Assembly: GCA_007713455.1 (NCBI GenBank)
Contig: VMRT01000016.1
Coordinates: 62,001-126,000, forward strand
DNA: 64,000 nucleotides
Reading direction: 5' to 3'
From: Pseudomonas sp.
GTDB lineage: Bacteria > Pseudomonadota > Gammaproteobacteria > Pseudomonadales > Pseudomonadaceae
Shown here: positions 9,606-19,240 of the stretch, piece by piece
How the letters are laid out: each line of letters starts with the position of its first letter
Numbering within the stretch: the first letter of the stretch is position 1
Notes under the pieces: generated by a model
Seen by the model: only the letters and a program-made list of their open reading frames with translations
Told to the model about the DNA's origin: nothing
Database searches by the model: none
Position numbers and translations under genes: made by a program

Positions 9606-10331
9606 ATGAGCCAAGCCGACCTCACCGATCAGTCCCCAGCCTTTCAGCTCAAGGGCAGCATGCTCGCCATCACCGTGCTGGAACTCGCCAGCAACGACAT
9701 CGAGCGTCTCGACGAGCAACTCGCGGCCAAGGTCGAGCAGGCGCCGGACTTCTTCAATAACACCCCGCTGGTCCTGGCCTTGGACAAGCTGCCGGAGGCG
9801 GCTCGCGAGATCGATATCGCTGCGCTGGTCAGCCTGTGCCGCAAGCATCGTCTGCGTACCCTGGCCCTGCGCGCCAGCGAACCGTCCCACCTCGAGGCGG
9901 CCGCGGTGCTCGATCTGCCGGTGCTGCCGCCTTCCGGTGCTCGTGAGCGGCAGGTCGACCTGAGCTCGAAAACCCCGGCCAAACCAGCCGAGCCGGTCTA
10001 TCGCCCGACCCGCGTCGTGACCACCCCCATCCGCGGCGGCCAGCAGGTCTACGCGCAAGGCGGCGACCTCATCGTTCTCGCTCCCGTGAGCCCCGGTGCG
10101 GAACTTCTCGCCGATGGCAACATCCATGTCTACGGTCCGCTTCGAGGTCGCGCCTTGGCGGGTATCAAAGGCGACACTTCGGCGCGGATCTTCTGTCAGC
10201 AACTCACCGCTGAAATGGTCTCCATCGCCGGCCAGTACAAGGTAGCCGAGGACCTGCGACGCGATCCTCTCTGGGCTGAAGCGGTACAGATCAGCCTCTC
10301 TGGCGACGTGTTGAACATCACCCGCCTTTAA
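9606..10331 (+). CDS. minC: Septum-site inhibitor MinC
   Basis: A 241-residue protein with the N-terminal MinC domain (about 10-105), a Pro-rich linker ([10 protein letters not shown]) and the C-terminal beta-helix domain with [23 protein letters not shown] and [13 protein letters not shown]. MinC blocks FtsZ polymerisation away from midcell. First gene of minCDE; the gap to minD is 96 bases. Confidence 0.95.
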   Translation: MSQADLTDQSPAFQLKGSMLAITVLELASNDIERLDEQLAAKVEQAPDFFNNTPLVLALDKLPEAAREIDIAALVSLCRKHRLRTLALRASEPSHLEAAAVLDLPVLPPSGARERQVDLSSKTPAKPAEPVYRPTRVVTTPIRGGQQVYAQGGDLIVLAPVSPGAELLADGNIHVYGPLRGRALAGIKGDTSARIFCQQLTAEMVSIAGQYKVAEDLRRDPLWAEAVQISLSGDVLNITRL

Positions 10332-10427
10332 CGGATACTGCCGCGAATTTTCAAGGACCAAACGGGCAATCCTGACGCTGAAATCAGCGAAAGGTCCCGA
10401 TTTTTTAAATATTTAGGGTGAATCACC

Positions 10428-11243
10428 TTGGCCAAGATCATCGTAGTCACTTCCGGCAAAGGTGGCGTTGGTAAAACCACCACCAGCGCCGCCATCGGTA
10501 CCGGCCTCGCTCTGCGCGGCCACAAGACTGTCATCGTCGACTTCGACGTCGGTCTGCGGAACCTCGACTTGATCATGGGCTGCGAACGCCGGGTGGTTTA
10601 CGACTTCGTCAACGTAATCAATGGCGACGCAACCCTGACCCAGGCCCTGATCAAGGACAAGCGTCTCGAAAACCTCTATGTGCTGGCCGCCAGTCAGACA
10701 CGCGACAAGGACGCGCTGACCCAGGAAGGCGTTGGCAAGGTCATCGACGAGCTGGGCAAGAATTTCGAATACGTCATCTGCGACTCCCCGGCCGGTATCG
10801 AGAAGGGCGCGCACCTGGCGATGTACTTCGCCGACGAAGCCATCGTCGTCACCAACCCGGAAGTCTCTTCGGTTCGCGACTCCGACCGCATGCTCGGCCT
10901 CCTCGCGAGCAAGTCGCGTCGCGCCGAGAACGGCGAAGAACCGATCCGGGAGCATCTGCTGCTGACCCGCTACAACCCCGAGCGTGTCACCAAGGGCGAA
11001 ATGCTCGGCGTCGAAGACGTCGAGGAAATCCTCTCCATCCGCCTGCTGGGCGTGATCCCCGAGTCGCAGGCTGTACTCAAGGCTTCCAACCAGGGGATCC
11101 CGGTGATTCTCGACGACCAGAGCGACGCCGGCCAGGCGTACAGCGACGCCGTGGACCGTCTGCTCGGCAAGGAGGTCGCGCACCGCTTCCTCGACGTCAA
11201 GAAGCCGGGCTTCCTGCAACGACTTTTCGGAGGCCGCGAATGA
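10428..11243 (+). CDS. minD: Septum-site ATPase MinD
   Basis: A 271-residue deviant-Walker ATPase with KGGVGKTT at residues 11-18, the [10 protein letters not shown] segment and a C-terminal amphipathic membrane-targeting helix ([12 protein letters not shown]). It recruits MinC to the membrane and oscillates under MinE control. The start is TTG at 10428 with AGGGTG 8 bases upstream; no ATG fits, since the conserved [12 protein letters not shown] begins at once. It overlaps minE by 4 bases (ATGA). Confidence 0.97.
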   Translation: MAKIIVVTSGKGGVGKTTTSAAIGTGLALRGHKTVIVDFDVGLRNLDLIMGCERRVVYDFVNVINGDATLTQALIKDKRLENLYVLAASQTRDKDALTQEGVGKVIDELGKNFEYVICDSPAGIEKGAHLAMYFADEAIVVTNPEVSSVRDSDRMLGLLASKSRRAENGEEPIREHLLLTRYNPERVTKGEMLGVEDVEEILSIRLLGVIPESQAVLKASNQGIPVILDDQSDAGQAYSDAVDRLLGKEVAHRFLDVKKPGFLQRLFGGRE

Positions 11244-11497
11244 ACCTTTTCGACTTCTTCCGTGAACGCAAGAAGAAGGAAACCCCAGCCGCGATCGCCA
11301 AGGAGCGTCTGCAGATCATCGTCGCCCACGAGCGTGGCCAGCGCACCGAGCCGGACTACCTGCCGGCCCTGCAGAAAGAGCTGGTCGAGGTGATCCGCAA
11401 GTACGTCAACATCGACAGCGATCAGGTCCAGGTTGCACTCGAGGACCAGGGCAGCTGCTCGATTCTCGAACTCAATATCACCCTGCCGGATCGCTGA
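11240..11497 (+). CDS. minE: Cell-division topological specificity factor MinE
   Basis: An 85-residue protein beginning [13 protein letters not shown], the membrane-binding and anti-MinCD region, followed by the [11 protein letters not shown] contact helix and a C-terminal dimerisation domain ending ITLPDR. Overlaps the minD stop, so coupled translation is expected. Confidence 0.97.
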   Translation: MNLFDFFRERKKKETPAAIAKERLQIIVAHERGQRTEPDYLPALQKELVEVIRKYVNIDSDQVQVALEDQGSCSILELNITLPDR

Positions 11498-11518
11498 GCG
11501 AAACCGGCGTACAGAAGC

Positions 11519-11536
11519 GGCGGCCCACGGGTCGCC
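11519..11536 (+). terminator. Possible weak terminator after minE
   Basis: GGCGGCCC at 11519-11526 pairs with GGGTCGCC at 11529-11536, with one G-U pair and a 2-base gap, followed by a T-rich stretch (GTCTTCGTTTG). It lies between minE and the pseudouridine synthase and may only attenuate. Confidence 0.35.
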
Positions 11537-11558
11537 GTCTTCGTTTGTGGAAAAGCGA

Positions 11559-12194
11559 ATGCCTCTAAGCGCTATCGAGATCGTCCATCAGGACGCTGCC
11601 CTGCTGGTCATCAACAAGCCGACCCTGCTGCTGTCCGTACCGGGCCGCGCCGAAGACAACCGTGACTGTCTAGTGACCCGCCTGCAGGAAAACGGCTATC
11701 CCGAAGCGCGCATCGTGCATCGCCTTGATTGGGAAACCTCCGGGCTTATCGTGCTTGCCCGCGATTCCGATACGCACCGTGAGCTGTCCCGTCAGTTCCA
11801 TGATCGTGAAACGGAAAAGGCCTATACCGCGCTGTGCTGGGGCCAGCCCGAACAGGACAGCGGCAGCATCGACCTGCCGCTGCGCTACGATCCGCCGACC
11901 AAGCCGCGCCACGTCGTCGACCACGAGCTGGGCAAGCACGCACTGACCTTCTGGCGCGTGCTTGAACGCTGCGGCGACTACAGCCGCGTCGAGCTGACCC
12001 CCATCACCGGCCGCTCCCACCAGTTGCGAGTCCATATGCTGTCGATAGGGCATCCGCTGCTCGGCGATCGCCTGTATGCCCACGAGCAAGCCCTGCAAGC
12101 CCATGAGCGCCTGTGTCTGCACGCCAGTATGCTCACCCTGACCCACCCGCAAACCGGCGAGCGCCTGCGCTTCGAGTGCCCAGCACCGTTCTGA
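11559..12194 (+). CDS. RluA-like pseudouridine synthase
   Basis: A 211-residue enzyme of the RluA family with the catalytic motif HRLDWETSG (residues 54-62; Asp57 the nucleophile) and the downstream PITGRSHQLRVH block. Family members isomerise uridine in 23S rRNA and some tRNAs; RluA itself modifies 23S U746 and tRNA U32. The length matches RluA rather than the longer RluC/RluD with an S4 domain. The start at 11559 is taken because upstream codons run through the minE end. It lies 61 bases after minE. Confidence 0.85.
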   Translation: MPLSAIEIVHQDAALLVINKPTLLLSVPGRAEDNRDCLVTRLQENGYPEARIVHRLDWETSGLIVLARDSDTHRELSRQFHDRETEKAYTALCWGQPEQDSGSIDLPLRYDPPTKPRHVVDHELGKHALTFWRVLERCGDYSRVELTPITGRSHQLRVHMLSIGHPLLGDRLYAHEQALQAHERLCLHASMLTLTHPQTGERLRFECPAPF

Positions 12195-12307
12195 TGACGA
12201 CAAGCACATGCCATCTCGCGCACTTACTAAATGCAGGCGGTGCCGGTGCGCTTATTACCAGGTGTCGAATGCTATAGACTTCGTGACCTTGCAGTCCGGA
12301 GTCCGAA

Positions 12308-13597
12308 ATGCGCAAAGCTCTCAACCAAGGCCTGATCGAATATCTGCAGGCGTCCCCTACCCCGTTCCATGCCACCCAGAATCTCGCCCAGGCGCTACAG
12401 GCCGCCGGCTACCGTGCGCTGGACGAGCGCGAGGTCTGGCATACCGAGGCGGGCGGGCGTTATTACGTCACCCGCAACGACTCGGCCATCATCGCCTTCC
12501 AGCTGGGCAGCAAGGCGCTCGTCGAACACGGCCTGCGCTTGGTTGGCGCCCATACCGACAGCCCGTGCCTGCGGGTCAAGCCGCAGCCCGAGCTGCAGCG
12601 CCAGGGCTTCTGGCAGCTGGGTGTCGAGGTGTATGGCGGCGCCCTGCTCGCCCCTTGGTTCGACCGCGATCTGTCGCTGGCCGGCCGTGTCACCTATAGC
12701 CGTGATGGCCGCATCGAAAGCCAGCTGATCGACTTCAAGGTTCCGATCGCGACGATTCCGAACCTGGCGATCCACCTCAATCGGGAAGCCAATCAGGGCT
12801 GGGCCATCAACGCGCAGAACGAGCTACCGCCGATTCTGGCCCAGATCGCCAGCCAGGAAAGCCCGGACTTCCGCGCACTGCTCGCCGATCAGCTTGGCCG
12901 TGAACATGGGCTGGTCGCCGACGTGGTGCTGGACTTCGAACTGAGCTTCTACGACACCCAGAGCGCCGCGGTCATCGGCCTGCACGGTGACTTCATCGCC
13001 GGCGCCCGTCTGGACAATCTGCTCTCGTGCTTTGCGGGTTTGCAGGCCTTGCTGAACGCCGAACCCGAGCACACCTGCGTGCTGGTCTGCACCGATCACG
13101 AGGAAGTCGGCTCCACTTCGCTGTGCGGCGCGGATGGCCCGTTCCTGGAGCAGGTCTTGCGTCGCGTGCTGCCAGATGAGGACGACTTCCAGCGCGCCAT
13201 CAGCCATTCCCTGCTGATTTCCGCCGACAATGCCCACGCGGTGCACCCGAACTACGCCGACAAGCACGACGGCAATCACGGGCCGAAGCTCAACGCTGGT
13301 CCAGTGATCAAGGTGAACAACAACCAGCGCTACGCCACCAGCAGCGAAACTGCCGGCTTCTTCCGCCATCTCTGCCTGGAAAACGAAGTGCCGGTGCAGA
13401 GTTTCGTCACCCGCAGCGACATGGGTTGCGGCTCCACGATCGGCCCGATCACGGCCAGTCAGCTGGGTGTGCGTACCGTCGACATCGGCCTGCCGACCTT
13501 CGCCATGCACTCGATCCGCGAGCTTGCGGGTAGTCAGGACCTGGCGCATCTGGTCAAGGTACTGACCGCGTTCTACGCCAGCAGCCAGTTGCCTTGA
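12308..13597 (+). CDS. apeB: M18-family aminopeptidase (ApeB/DNPEP-like)
   Basis: A 429-residue zinc aminopeptidase. Visible metal-site segments are [13 protein letters not shown] (His82), the DHEEVGSTS block and [17 protein letters not shown] near the middle, then [16 protein letters not shown]18 enzymes remove N-terminal acidic residues from peptides in the cytosol. Length is typical. A TATAGA-like -10 lies about 35 bases before the ATG. The gene follows the rluA-like gene at 113 bases and converges on the quinone oxidoreductase. Confidence 0.93.
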   Translation: MRKALNQGLIEYLQASPTPFHATQNLAQALQAAGYRALDEREVWHTEAGGRYYVTRNDSAIIAFQLGSKALVEHGLRLVGAHTDSPCLRVKPQPELQRQGFWQLGVEVYGGALLAPWFDRDLSLAGRVTYSRDGRIESQLIDFKVPIATIPNLAIHLNREANQGWAINAQNELPPILAQIASQESPDFRALLADQLGREHGLVADVVLDFELSFYDTQSAAVIGLHGDFIAGARLDNLLSCFAGLQALLNAEPEHTCVLVCTDHEEVGSTSLCGADGPFLEQVLRRVLPDEDDFQRAISHSLLISADNAHAVHPNYADKHDGNHGPKLNAGPVIKVNNNQRYATSSETAGFFRHLCLENEVPVQSFVTRSDMGCGSTIGPITASQLGVRTVDIGLPTFAMHSIRELAGSQDLAHLVKVLTAFYASSQLP

Positions 13598-13607
13598 ACC
13601 GCACCGG

Positions 13608-13633
13608 GCAGGTCTGCAGCACTGCAAACCTGC
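13608..13633 (+). terminator. Hairpin after apeB
   Basis: Twelve-base arms (13608-13619 and 13622-13633) pair with a single mismatch and a 2-base centre, starting 11 bases past the stop. No T run follows on either strand, so it may be an mRNA 3' end stabiliser rather than an intrinsic terminator. Confidence 0.4.
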
Positions 13634-13688
13634 TCGATCCATCAAGGCAAAGCGAAATCTGGCTCCGTCCACATCAGGACGATGCGGA

Positions 13689-14651
13689 TCAGGAAAGCGC
13701 GCTATCGATCACCAGGGCCACCTTGCCGGACACGGTGTTGCTGGCCAGCGTTTCGAATGCAGCCTCCACATCACCGATGGCAAAGGTTCGCTCCAGACGC
13801 GGCGAAAGCTTGCCCTGGGCGAACAGCGGCCAGACCTTCTCTTCCATTTCCGCCAGCAGCCCGGCCTTGTAATCGGCGTCGCGGCTGCGCAGGGTCGAGC
13901 CGATTAACTGGATGCGCTTGGCCAGCAAACCAGCCAGATCCATCTCGGCCTTGCGTCCCCCCATCAAGCCGATCATCACCCAACGCCCATCCATCGCCAG
14001 CAGCTGCATATTCAATGCGGCGTACTTGGCACCGACCGGGTCGAGGATCATGTCGAACGGACCAAAATCGCGTAGCGCTTCGAGCGAGTCACCACGCAGC
14101 ACACCACCCTGAGCACCGAGCGATTCGCAATAGGCCAGCCGCTCGGCCGAGCCGACGCTGACCCAGCAGGGATTGCCAAACGCCTTGCACAACTGGATCG
14201 CCGCCGAGCCGACACCACTGGCGCCAGCGTGCAGCAGCACCTTGTCGCCGGCCAGTAAAGCGCCCAGGCGATAGAGATTGAGCCAGGCCGTGGCATATAC
14301 CTCCGGGATCACCGCAGCTTCATGCAGCGACATGCCCTCGGGAACCGGCAGCGCGTGACGGGCATCGACCACCACCTCCTCGGCCATGCCACCACCAGCC
14401 AGCAGCGTGCACACGCGATCACCCACCTTCCAGCGGCTGCGCCCACTGACCTCGGCGACCACCCCTGCGCATTCCAGCCCCAGGATGTCGGTGACACCTG
14501 CCGGCGGCGGATAGTGTCCGCCTCGCTGCAGCAGGTCCGCACGGTTCAGCCCGGCAGCAGCCACACGGATACGGATTTCGCCATCGCCGCACGCCGGAGC
14601 CGGTCGCTCGGCCCACTCCAGATGCCCCTCGATACCTTGCAATGCCTTCAT
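13689..14651 (-). CDS. NAD(P)H quinone oxidoreductase, zinc-free MDR family (PIG3-like)
   Basis: A 320-residue medium-chain reductase without the structural or catalytic zinc cysteines. It has the GLNRADLLQRGGHYPPP segment of the PIG3/TP53I3-type quinone oxidoreductases, then the nucleotide-binding HAGASGVGSAAIQL motif. One-electron or two-electron quinone reduction with NADPH is the likely activity. The ATG at 14651 has GGAGG directly upstream; the longer frame has no such site. It is divergent from prc with about 175 bases between starts. Confidence 0.88.
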   Translation of the reverse strand: MKALQGIEGHLEWAERPAPACGDGEIRIRVAAAGLNRADLLQRGGHYPPPAGVTDILGLECAGVVAEVSGRSRWKVGDRVCTLLAGGGMAEEVVVDARHALPVPEGMSLHEAAVIPEVYATAWLNLYRLGALLAGDKVLLHAGASGVGSAAIQLCKAFGNPCWVSVGSAERLAYCESLGAQGGVLRGDSLEALRDFGPFDMILDPVGAKYAALNMQLLAMDGRWVMIGLMGGRKAEMDLAGLLAKRIQLIGSTLRSRDADYKAGLLAEMEEKVWPLFAQGKLSPRLERTFAIGDVEAAFETLASNTVSGKVALVIDSALS

Positions 14652-14825
14652 GCTGCCTCCATAGTGGTTCCTATCTATGCCCACCCAACTGATCGCTCGC
14701 TGGCCTTCTTTGACCACCTCAACCATCGGGCTTGTGCTTTCCACCGCCGGACGGAAAAACGAACCGGCGCCTACTTTAGATGGCCTAATATGCGTTATTC
14801 CCTAGCCTTACGTCGCCCCCAAGCC

Positions 14826-16910
14826 ATGAAACGTACGCTGACCTGCACCGTTCTCGCCGTTCTGTTCGGCCTTCACGCTTCCCTGGCGATGGCCAAAGCC
14901 GTCAGCACGCCAGAGAACTGGGACTACCTGCAACCCGATCGTGAACAGGTCATCGCCAGCCTGAACGTCGTCGAACTGCTCAAGCGCCATCACTACAACA
15001 AGCCGCCGCTGAACGACGCGCGTTCGGCAAAGATTTTCGACAGCTACATCCAGATGCTCGATCCCTCGCGCAGCTATTTCCTGGCATCTGATCTCGAAGA
15101 GTTCGGCAAGTGGCGCAACCAGTTCGATGACTTCCTCAAGGGCGGCAATCTCGAGCCCGGCTTCATCATCTACACCCGTCATCTCGAGCGCCTGCAGAAC
15201 CGGTTGAACTACGCCTTGAGCCTGCTCGACAAGGGCGTCGACAGCTTCGACTTCAGCGTCGACGAGGAGCTGCTGGTCGACCGTGAGAAGGCCGCCTGGG
15301 CCAAGGACACCGCAGAGCTGGATGACCTGTGGCGCAAACGGGTAAAGGACGAGGTATTGCGTCTGAAGATCGCCGGCAAGGAGCCGAAGGCCATTGAGGA
15401 ACTGCTGACCAAACGCTACAAGAACCAGCTATCGCGCCTGAACCAGACCCGTGGCGAGGACGTTTTCCAGACCTACATCAACGCCTTCGCGCAGACCTAC
15501 GATCCGCACACCCAATACCTGTCGCCGGACAGCGCGGAGAATTTCGACATCAACATGAGCCTGTCGCTCGAGGGCATCGGCGCGGTGCTGCAGAGTGACA
15601 ACGAGCACGTGAAGATCGTACGCCTGGTGCCGGCCGGCCCGGCGGAGAAGAGCAAGCAGCTGGCGCCAGCGGACAAGATTGTCGGCGTCGGCCAGGCCAA
15701 CGATGAGATGGTCGACGTCATCGGCTGGCGTCTGGATGAGGTGGTCAAGCTCATCCGCGGCCCGAAGGGTTCCGTCGTGCGTCTGGAAGTCATCCCGGCG
15801 AGCAACGCGCCGAATGACCAGAGCAGCAAGGTCGTCGCCATTACCCGCGAAGCAGTGAAGCTCGAGGAGCAGGCAGCGAAGAAGTCGGTGCTGAACCTGG
15901 AACACCAGGGGCAGAACTTCAAGCTCGGCGTGATCGAAATTCCGGCGTTCTACCTCGACTTCAAGGCACTGCGCGCCGGGGACCAGAACTACAAGAGCAC
16001 CACGCGTGACGTTAAAAAGCTGCTCTCCGAACTGGAAGCAGAGAAAGTGGACGGCGTGGTCATCGACCTGCGCAACAACGGCGGCGGCTCACTGCAAGAG
16101 GCCACCGAGCTCACCGGCCTATTCATCGATCAGGGTCCGACTGTGCTGGTACGCAACAGCGATGGCCGCGTAGACGTGCTTGCCGATGAACAGACCGGCG
16201 CGCTGTACAAGGGGCCGCTGGCCGTCCTCGTCAACCGTCTTTCGGCATCGGCCTCGGAGATCTTCGCCGGCGCGATGCAGGACTACCACCGGGCCTTAAT
16301 CCTCGGTGGCCAGACCTTCGGCAAGGGCACCGTGCAGACGATCCAGCCTCTCAACCATGGTGAGCTGAAGCTGACCCTGGCCAAGTTTTACCGCGTATCC
16401 GGGCAGAGCACTCAGCATCAGGGTGTGATTCCCGACATCAGCTACCCTGCCGATGTCGACACCAAGGAAATCGGTGAGAGTGCGCTGCCGGAAGCGCTGC
16501 CTTGGGACAGCATCCGCGCGGCGATCAATCCGGACATGAACCCGTTCAAGCCGTTCCTCGCCGAGCTGAAGGCACGCCACGAAGCACGCACCGGCGAGAA
16601 CCCGGACTTCGTCTTCACCCGCGATCGTCTGGCGCTTGCCCAGGAGCTGATGCACGAAACCACCGTCAGCCTCAATGAAGAAAAGCGGCGTGCACAACAG
16701 GCCGATATCGAGAAGCGTCAGCTGGCCTTGGAGAATGCATTGCGCCTGGCCAAAGGTGAGGAGCCACTGGCAAAGCTGGAGAAGGAAGACGAAAACACGC
16801 CTCACGCGGAAGCGGACAAACCAAAGCCGGAGGATGATGCCTACCTCTCCGAGAGCGGGCGCATTCTGCTCGATTACCTCGGTCTCAGCTCGGCGATGGC
16901 CAAGCACTGA
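14826..16910 (+). CDS. prc: Tail-specific periplasmic protease Prc (Tsp)
   Basis: A 694-residue S41A protease. A signal peptide (residues 1-22, ending SLAMA) is followed by the N-terminal helical domain, a PDZ domain (about 225-320) and the catalytic region with VIDLRNNGGGSL, RLSASASEIFAGA (catalytic Ser) and GGQTFGKGTVQ (catalytic Lys). The C-terminal DUF3340 region ends in an acidic, lysine-rich tail. Prc trims lipoproteins and peptidoglycan hydrolases and can degrade anti-sigma factors. The ATG at 14826 is chosen because it starts the signal peptide; one at 14790 is possible. Confidence 0.95.
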   Translation: MKRTLTCTVLAVLFGLHASLAMAKAVSTPENWDYLQPDREQVIASLNVVELLKRHHYNKPPLNDARSAKIFDSYIQMLDPSRSYFLASDLEEFGKWRNQFDDFLKGGNLEPGFIIYTRHLERLQNRLNYALSLLDKGVDSFDFSVDEELLVDREKAAWAKDTAELDDLWRKRVKDEVLRLKIAGKEPKAIEELLTKRYKNQLSRLNQTRGEDVFQTYINAFAQTYDPHTQYLSPDSAENFDINMSLSLEGIGAVLQSDNEHVKIVRLVPAGPAEKSKQLAPADKIVGVGQANDEMVDVIGWRLDEVVKLIRGPKGSVVRLEVIPASNAPNDQSSKVVAITREAVKLEEQAAKKSVLNLEHQGQNFKLGVIEIPAFYLDFKALRAGDQNYKSTTRDVKKLLSELEAEKVDGVVIDLRNNGGGSLQEATELTGLFIDQGPTVLVRNSDGRVDVLADEQTGALYKGPLAVLVNRLSASASEIFAGAMQDYHRALILGGQTFGKGTVQTIQPLNHGELKLTLAKFYRVSGQSTQHQGVIPDISYPADVDTKEIGESALPEALPWDSIRAAINPDMNPFKPFLAELKARHEARTGENPDFVFTRDRLALAQELMHETTVSLNEEKRRAQQADIEKRQLALENALRLAKGEEPLAKLEKEDENTPHAEADKPKPEDDAYLSESGRILLDYLGLSSAMAKH

Positions 16911-16927
16911 ATCGAGTGGAACGCCGC

Positions 16928-16947
16928 GATGTCATCAAATTGACATC
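16928..16947. repeat. Inverted repeat GATGTCA-N6-TGACATC
   Basis: Perfect 7-bp arms 18 bases after the prc stop, containing a consensus -35 hexamer TTGACA (16940-16945). It could be an operator or part of the prc 3' UTR. Confidence 0.6.
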
Positions 16948-16963
16948 ACGACATCGTGAAATG

Positions 16964-16986
16964 AAAGGGCCGCGTTTCGGCCCTTT
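16964..16986 (+). terminator. Intrinsic terminator of prc
   Basis: AAAGGGCCG (16964-16972), a 5-base loop, then CGGCCCTTT (16978-16986) followed by TCTTTTC. It lies only 24 bases before the start of the EAL-CBS-GGDEF gene. Confidence 0.85.
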
Positions 16987-17009
16987 TCTTTTCACACCCA
17001 GAGACCTCC

Positions 17010-18806
17010 ATGACAGTCACCGAGCAGTTGAGCACGCTGGGACATATCCTTGCTCACGGCGACATCACCACCCTGTTCCAACCCATTGTCTCGCTTTCGG
17101 AGCGACGCATTCTCGGTTATGAAGCACTCAGCCGTGGACCATCCAACGGCCCGCTGCACTCCCCGATCAATTTGCTCGCCACAGCACGCCACGCCGGCCG
17201 GCTCAACGAACTGGAGATGACCTGCCGCGAAACAGCGTGCCGGCGTTACAGCCAGGGGGCGCTACGCGGCAAGCTCTTTCTCAACGCCTCACCGGAAACG
17301 CTACTTGACGCGACCCACAAGCCCGGGCGCACGCTCGAGCTGCTGCACACCTATGGCATTTCCGCGGACAACGTGGTCATCGAGCTGACCGAGCAGGCAC
17401 CGGCCGACGATCTCGAGCTGCTGGACAAGGCGCTTCATCACTATCGCTCGATGGGCTTCAGCATAGCGCTCGACGACCTTGGTGCCGGATATTCGAGTTT
17501 GCGCCTGTGGTCCGAGCTGCGACCCGACTATGTGAAGATCGACCGCTATTTCATCGACGGCATCCATCTCGACCCCGTGAAGCGCGAGTTCGTCGAATCC
17601 ATCCTGAAGATCGCCCGCGCATCGCGTGCCCACGTCATCGCCGAAGGTATCGAACTGCGCGAGGAACTGGCGGTGCTGGCCGGCATGGGTATCGATCTGG
17701 TGCAGGGCTATCTGCTTGGACGTCCGCTGGAGTTGCCTGCCCAGGACATCGACGAGGTCCTGCCACCCCCGGAGGCCCAGCAGGCGGTCCTGGGCGAGGA
17801 GTCCGGCAACCTGTCCGGACTGCTTATCCGACAACCCGCCATGTCCGCAGAACGTCCGGTCGCTGAAATGCTCGAGGCGTTTCGACTGCAGCCGGCCCTG
17901 AACTCGATCGCAGTTTTGGACGTTGACGCCAGGCCGGTCGGCATACTTCACCGCAATCTCATTTCCGACGCGCTGCTCAAGCCCTACGCCACCGATCTGC
18001 TGGCACGCAAACCGCTTAGCCGCCTGATGAGCACGGATTTCCTCGCTGTCGAGCTCGACCAGTCGTTGCAACAGGTCAGCCGCTTGCTCACCAGCCGGGC
18101 GCGCCAAAGAATCGAGGAAGACTTCGTCATCACACAGGCAGGTCAATACCTCGGTCTGGGCCGCGTCATCGATGTTCTGAGGTTGATAACCGAACTGAAG
18201 ATTCAGCAGGCGCGCCACGCCAATCCCCTGACACTGTTGCCGGGCAACGTACCTATCCAGCAGTGCCTGACCCGCCTGCTGCTACAGCGACGTAGGGCGA
18301 TGGTTTGTTACGTCGACATCGACAACTTCAAACCTTTCAACGATCTGTATGGCTACGCCAAAGGCGATGAAGTGCTGCTGTGCCTGGCCCAATGTCTGAA
18401 CGACCGGGTCGACCCACAGATGGATTTCGTCGGCCATATTGGCGGGGATGATTTCATGCTGGTGCTGAGCGGTCACGACTGGGAGCAGCGCATTGCCGAC
18501 TTGCACAGCGCCTTCGCGCTTCGCAGCAGCGCCTTCTACCAGCCAGAACACTTCGCGGCCGGCTGCTTTATTTCCACCAGCCGTGACGGGCGTAAACAGC
18601 GCTATGCCCTGCTGTCACTCTCGATCGGGATCGTCAGCGTGCACCCGGAGCACACTGACCGCCTGGATGCAGGCAGGCTCGCCGCCCTTGCTTCGGAGGC
18701 CAAGCGCTTTGCCAAACAGGTGAACGGCCCGAGCTTCCACCTGATCGATGCAGGGCAGCCAACGCAGGATGCCTACAACCCCAGCTGCTCCGCCTTCGCC
18801 TTGTAA
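17010..18806 (+). CDS. EAL-CBS-GGDEF c-di-GMP protein
   Basis: A 598-residue cytoplasmic protein. The EAL phosphodiesterase domain comes first: EAL at 38-40, then DDLGAGYSSL, VKIDR, AEGIE and QGYLLGRP, all residues expected of an active enzyme. A CBS pair follows (about 265-400, possible adenine-nucleotide sensor), then a GGDEF domain whose signature reads GGDDF (478-482). The domain order is the reverse of the common GGDEF-EAL form. It may degrade c-di-GMP with a regulatory or weak cyclase domain. It sits behind prc, across a strong terminator, and its 3' end overlaps the opposing Sel1 gene by 34 bases. Confidence 0.92.
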   Translation: MTVTEQLSTLGHILAHGDITTLFQPIVSLSERRILGYEALSRGPSNGPLHSPINLLATARHAGRLNELEMTCRETACRRYSQGALRGKLFLNASPETLLDATHKPGRTLELLHTYGISADNVVIELTEQAPADDLELLDKALHHYRSMGFSIALDDLGAGYSSLRLWSELRPDYVKIDRYFIDGIHLDPVKREFVESILKIARASRAHVIAEGIELREELAVLAGMGIDLVQGYLLGRPLELPAQDIDEVLPPPEAQQAVLGEESGNLSGLLIRQPAMSAERPVAEMLEAFRLQPALNSIAVLDVDARPVGILHRNLISDALLKPYATDLLARKPLSRLMSTDFLAVELDQSLQQVSRLLTSRARQRIEEDFVITQAGQYLGLGRVIDVLRLITELKIQQARHANPLTLLPGNVPIQQCLTRLLLQRRRAMVCYVDIDNFKPFNDLYGYAKGDEVLLCLAQCLNDRVDPQMDFVGHIGGDDFMLVLSGHDWEQRIADLHSAFALRSSAFYQPEHFAAGCFISTSRDGRKQRYALLSLSIGIVSVHPEHTDRLDAGRLAALASEAKRFAKQVNGPSFHLIDAGQPTQDAYNPSCSAFAL

Positions 18807-19240
18807 CGATCTGCCTGCTGGGGGTCTGCGGCCAGGCCGTGGCCGCCGGCACGATACAGTTGCTCGAGGCGAACCGCCGCCAGTGGATGCCCTGCCTCGG
18901 CCGCCTGGGACCACCAGCGCGCCGCCTCACTGCCATCCGGGCCGTGGGAGGCATCTTCGCTGAGGCTGATGACGCCCATCTGATATGCCGCTTTCACATC
19001 TCCCGCCTTGGCCGCCAGCCTTAGAAGGCGAACGCCTTCCAGCTTGGCACCATAGCCGCGCCCGCGGAAATACAGGATATGACCGTAGAAACTCTGCGCC
19101 GACACGTCGCCCAGCGCCGCCATCCGCGCGAATTGCCCTTCCATCCAACGCCAGATCTTCGGCTGCTGAACCGCGTAGTGCGACGTCATCAATTTGCGGG
19201 CAGTTAAATAACCGAGCCTTGCACGCAGCCTGCCCAGCAT
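18773..19240 (-). CDS. Sel1-repeat protein
   Basis: A 155-residue protein with two to three Sel1-like repeats, seen as LLRLAAKAGDVKAAYQMGV and WWSQAAEAGHPLAAVRLEQLY. Such solenoids mediate protein contacts; no enzymatic residue is visible. The start at 19240 is fixed by GGAGGAG five bases upstream and by the TGATG overlap with the preceding gene. The N-terminus (LGRLRARLGYLTARKLM) is basic and not a signal peptide. Its stop lies inside the 3' end of the opposing EAL-CBS-GGDEF gene. Confidence 0.82.
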   Translation of the reverse strand: MLGRLRARLGYLTARKLMTSHYAVQQPKIWRWMEGQFARMAALGDVSAQSFYGHILYFRGRGYGAKLEGVRLLRLAAKAGDVKAAYQMGVISLSEDASHGPDGSEAARWWSQAAEAGHPLAAVRLEQLYRAGGHGLAADPQQADRYKAKAEQLGL

